From CAYXVB01 sp964467785 (GTDB taxonomy: Bacteria; Bdellovibrionota; UBA1018): a stretch of DNA of 5,177 nucleotides. The position numbers and the translations under genes were made by a program. Positions within the stretch are counted from its first letter, which is position 1. Each line of letters opens with the position of its first letter. A model generated the notes under the pieces. It made no database searches. It saw only the letters and a list, made by a program, of their open reading frames with translations, and was not told the origin of the DNA. Where the stretch lies: the NCBI GenBank assembly GCA_964467785.1, contig CAYXVB010000224.1:1-5177 (forward strand). Reading direction: 5' to 3'. This document shows positions 5,158-5,177 of this stretch, one piece after another.

Positions 5158-5177
5158 ATGACCAAGATTCGGATGGA
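5158..5177 (+). CDS. Possible start of the next gene, 3'-partial
   Basis: An ATG directly abuts the TAG stop of the lipoprotein gene (5155-5157) and stays open to the window end (MTKIRM). Such stop-start abutment is common in translationally coupled operons. I see no clear Shine-Dalgarno site upstream, and six codons cannot establish a gene or function. Confidence 0.3.

Overview
The window is a gene-dense, entirely plus-strand stretch of bacterial DNA with moderately high G+C by eye. It uses strong purine-rich Shine-Dalgarno sites, ATG, GTG and TTG starts, and secreted proteins including a lipoprotein. This suggests a Gram-negative-type, respiring bacterium with sulfur-handling capacity. The sequence alone does not let me name a genus.

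Left part (1-3118): a tightly packed four-gene sulfur operon, with gaps of only 10-14 nt and Shine-Dalgarno sites sitting on or next to the upstream stop codons. In order it holds: the C-terminal half of an MFS transporter fused to a rhodanese domain (its 5' part lies outside the window); an ETHE1-type metallo-beta-lactamase-fold persulfide dioxygenase; a small DsrE-family sulfur-carrier-like protein; and a flavoprotein of the sulfide:quinone oxidoreductase/flavocytochrome c sulfide dehydrogenase superfamily. A coherent reading, which is inference, is this: the flavoprotein oxidises sulfide and passes electrons to the quinone pool. The resulting persulfide sulfur is handled by DsrE and rhodanese. 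The dioxygenase converts persulfide to sulfite. The MFS part moves a sulfur compound or related anion across the membrane.

Middle (3119-3611): a short PadR-family regulator, whose real start is probably the ATG at 3209. A palindrome and a plausible sigma-70 promoter lie directly in front of it, so it may be autoregulated and nearly leaderless. It is followed by a 100-nt spacer with a second plausible promoter and a 5-5-5 inverted repeat.

Right part (3612-5177): a secreted protein with two HKD phospholipase D domains that starts at TTG. A small lipoprotein with a conserved-looking but unassigned domain follows 37 nt downstream. A possible next gene starts immediately after the lipoprotein stop and runs off the window. 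I see no RNA genes, insertion sequences, CRISPR arrays or convincing intrinsic terminators. The most interesting items are the MFS-rhodanese fusion within a complete sulfide/persulfide module, the two-cysteine flavoprotein with an aromatic C-terminal anchor, and the exported PLD plus lipoprotein pair.
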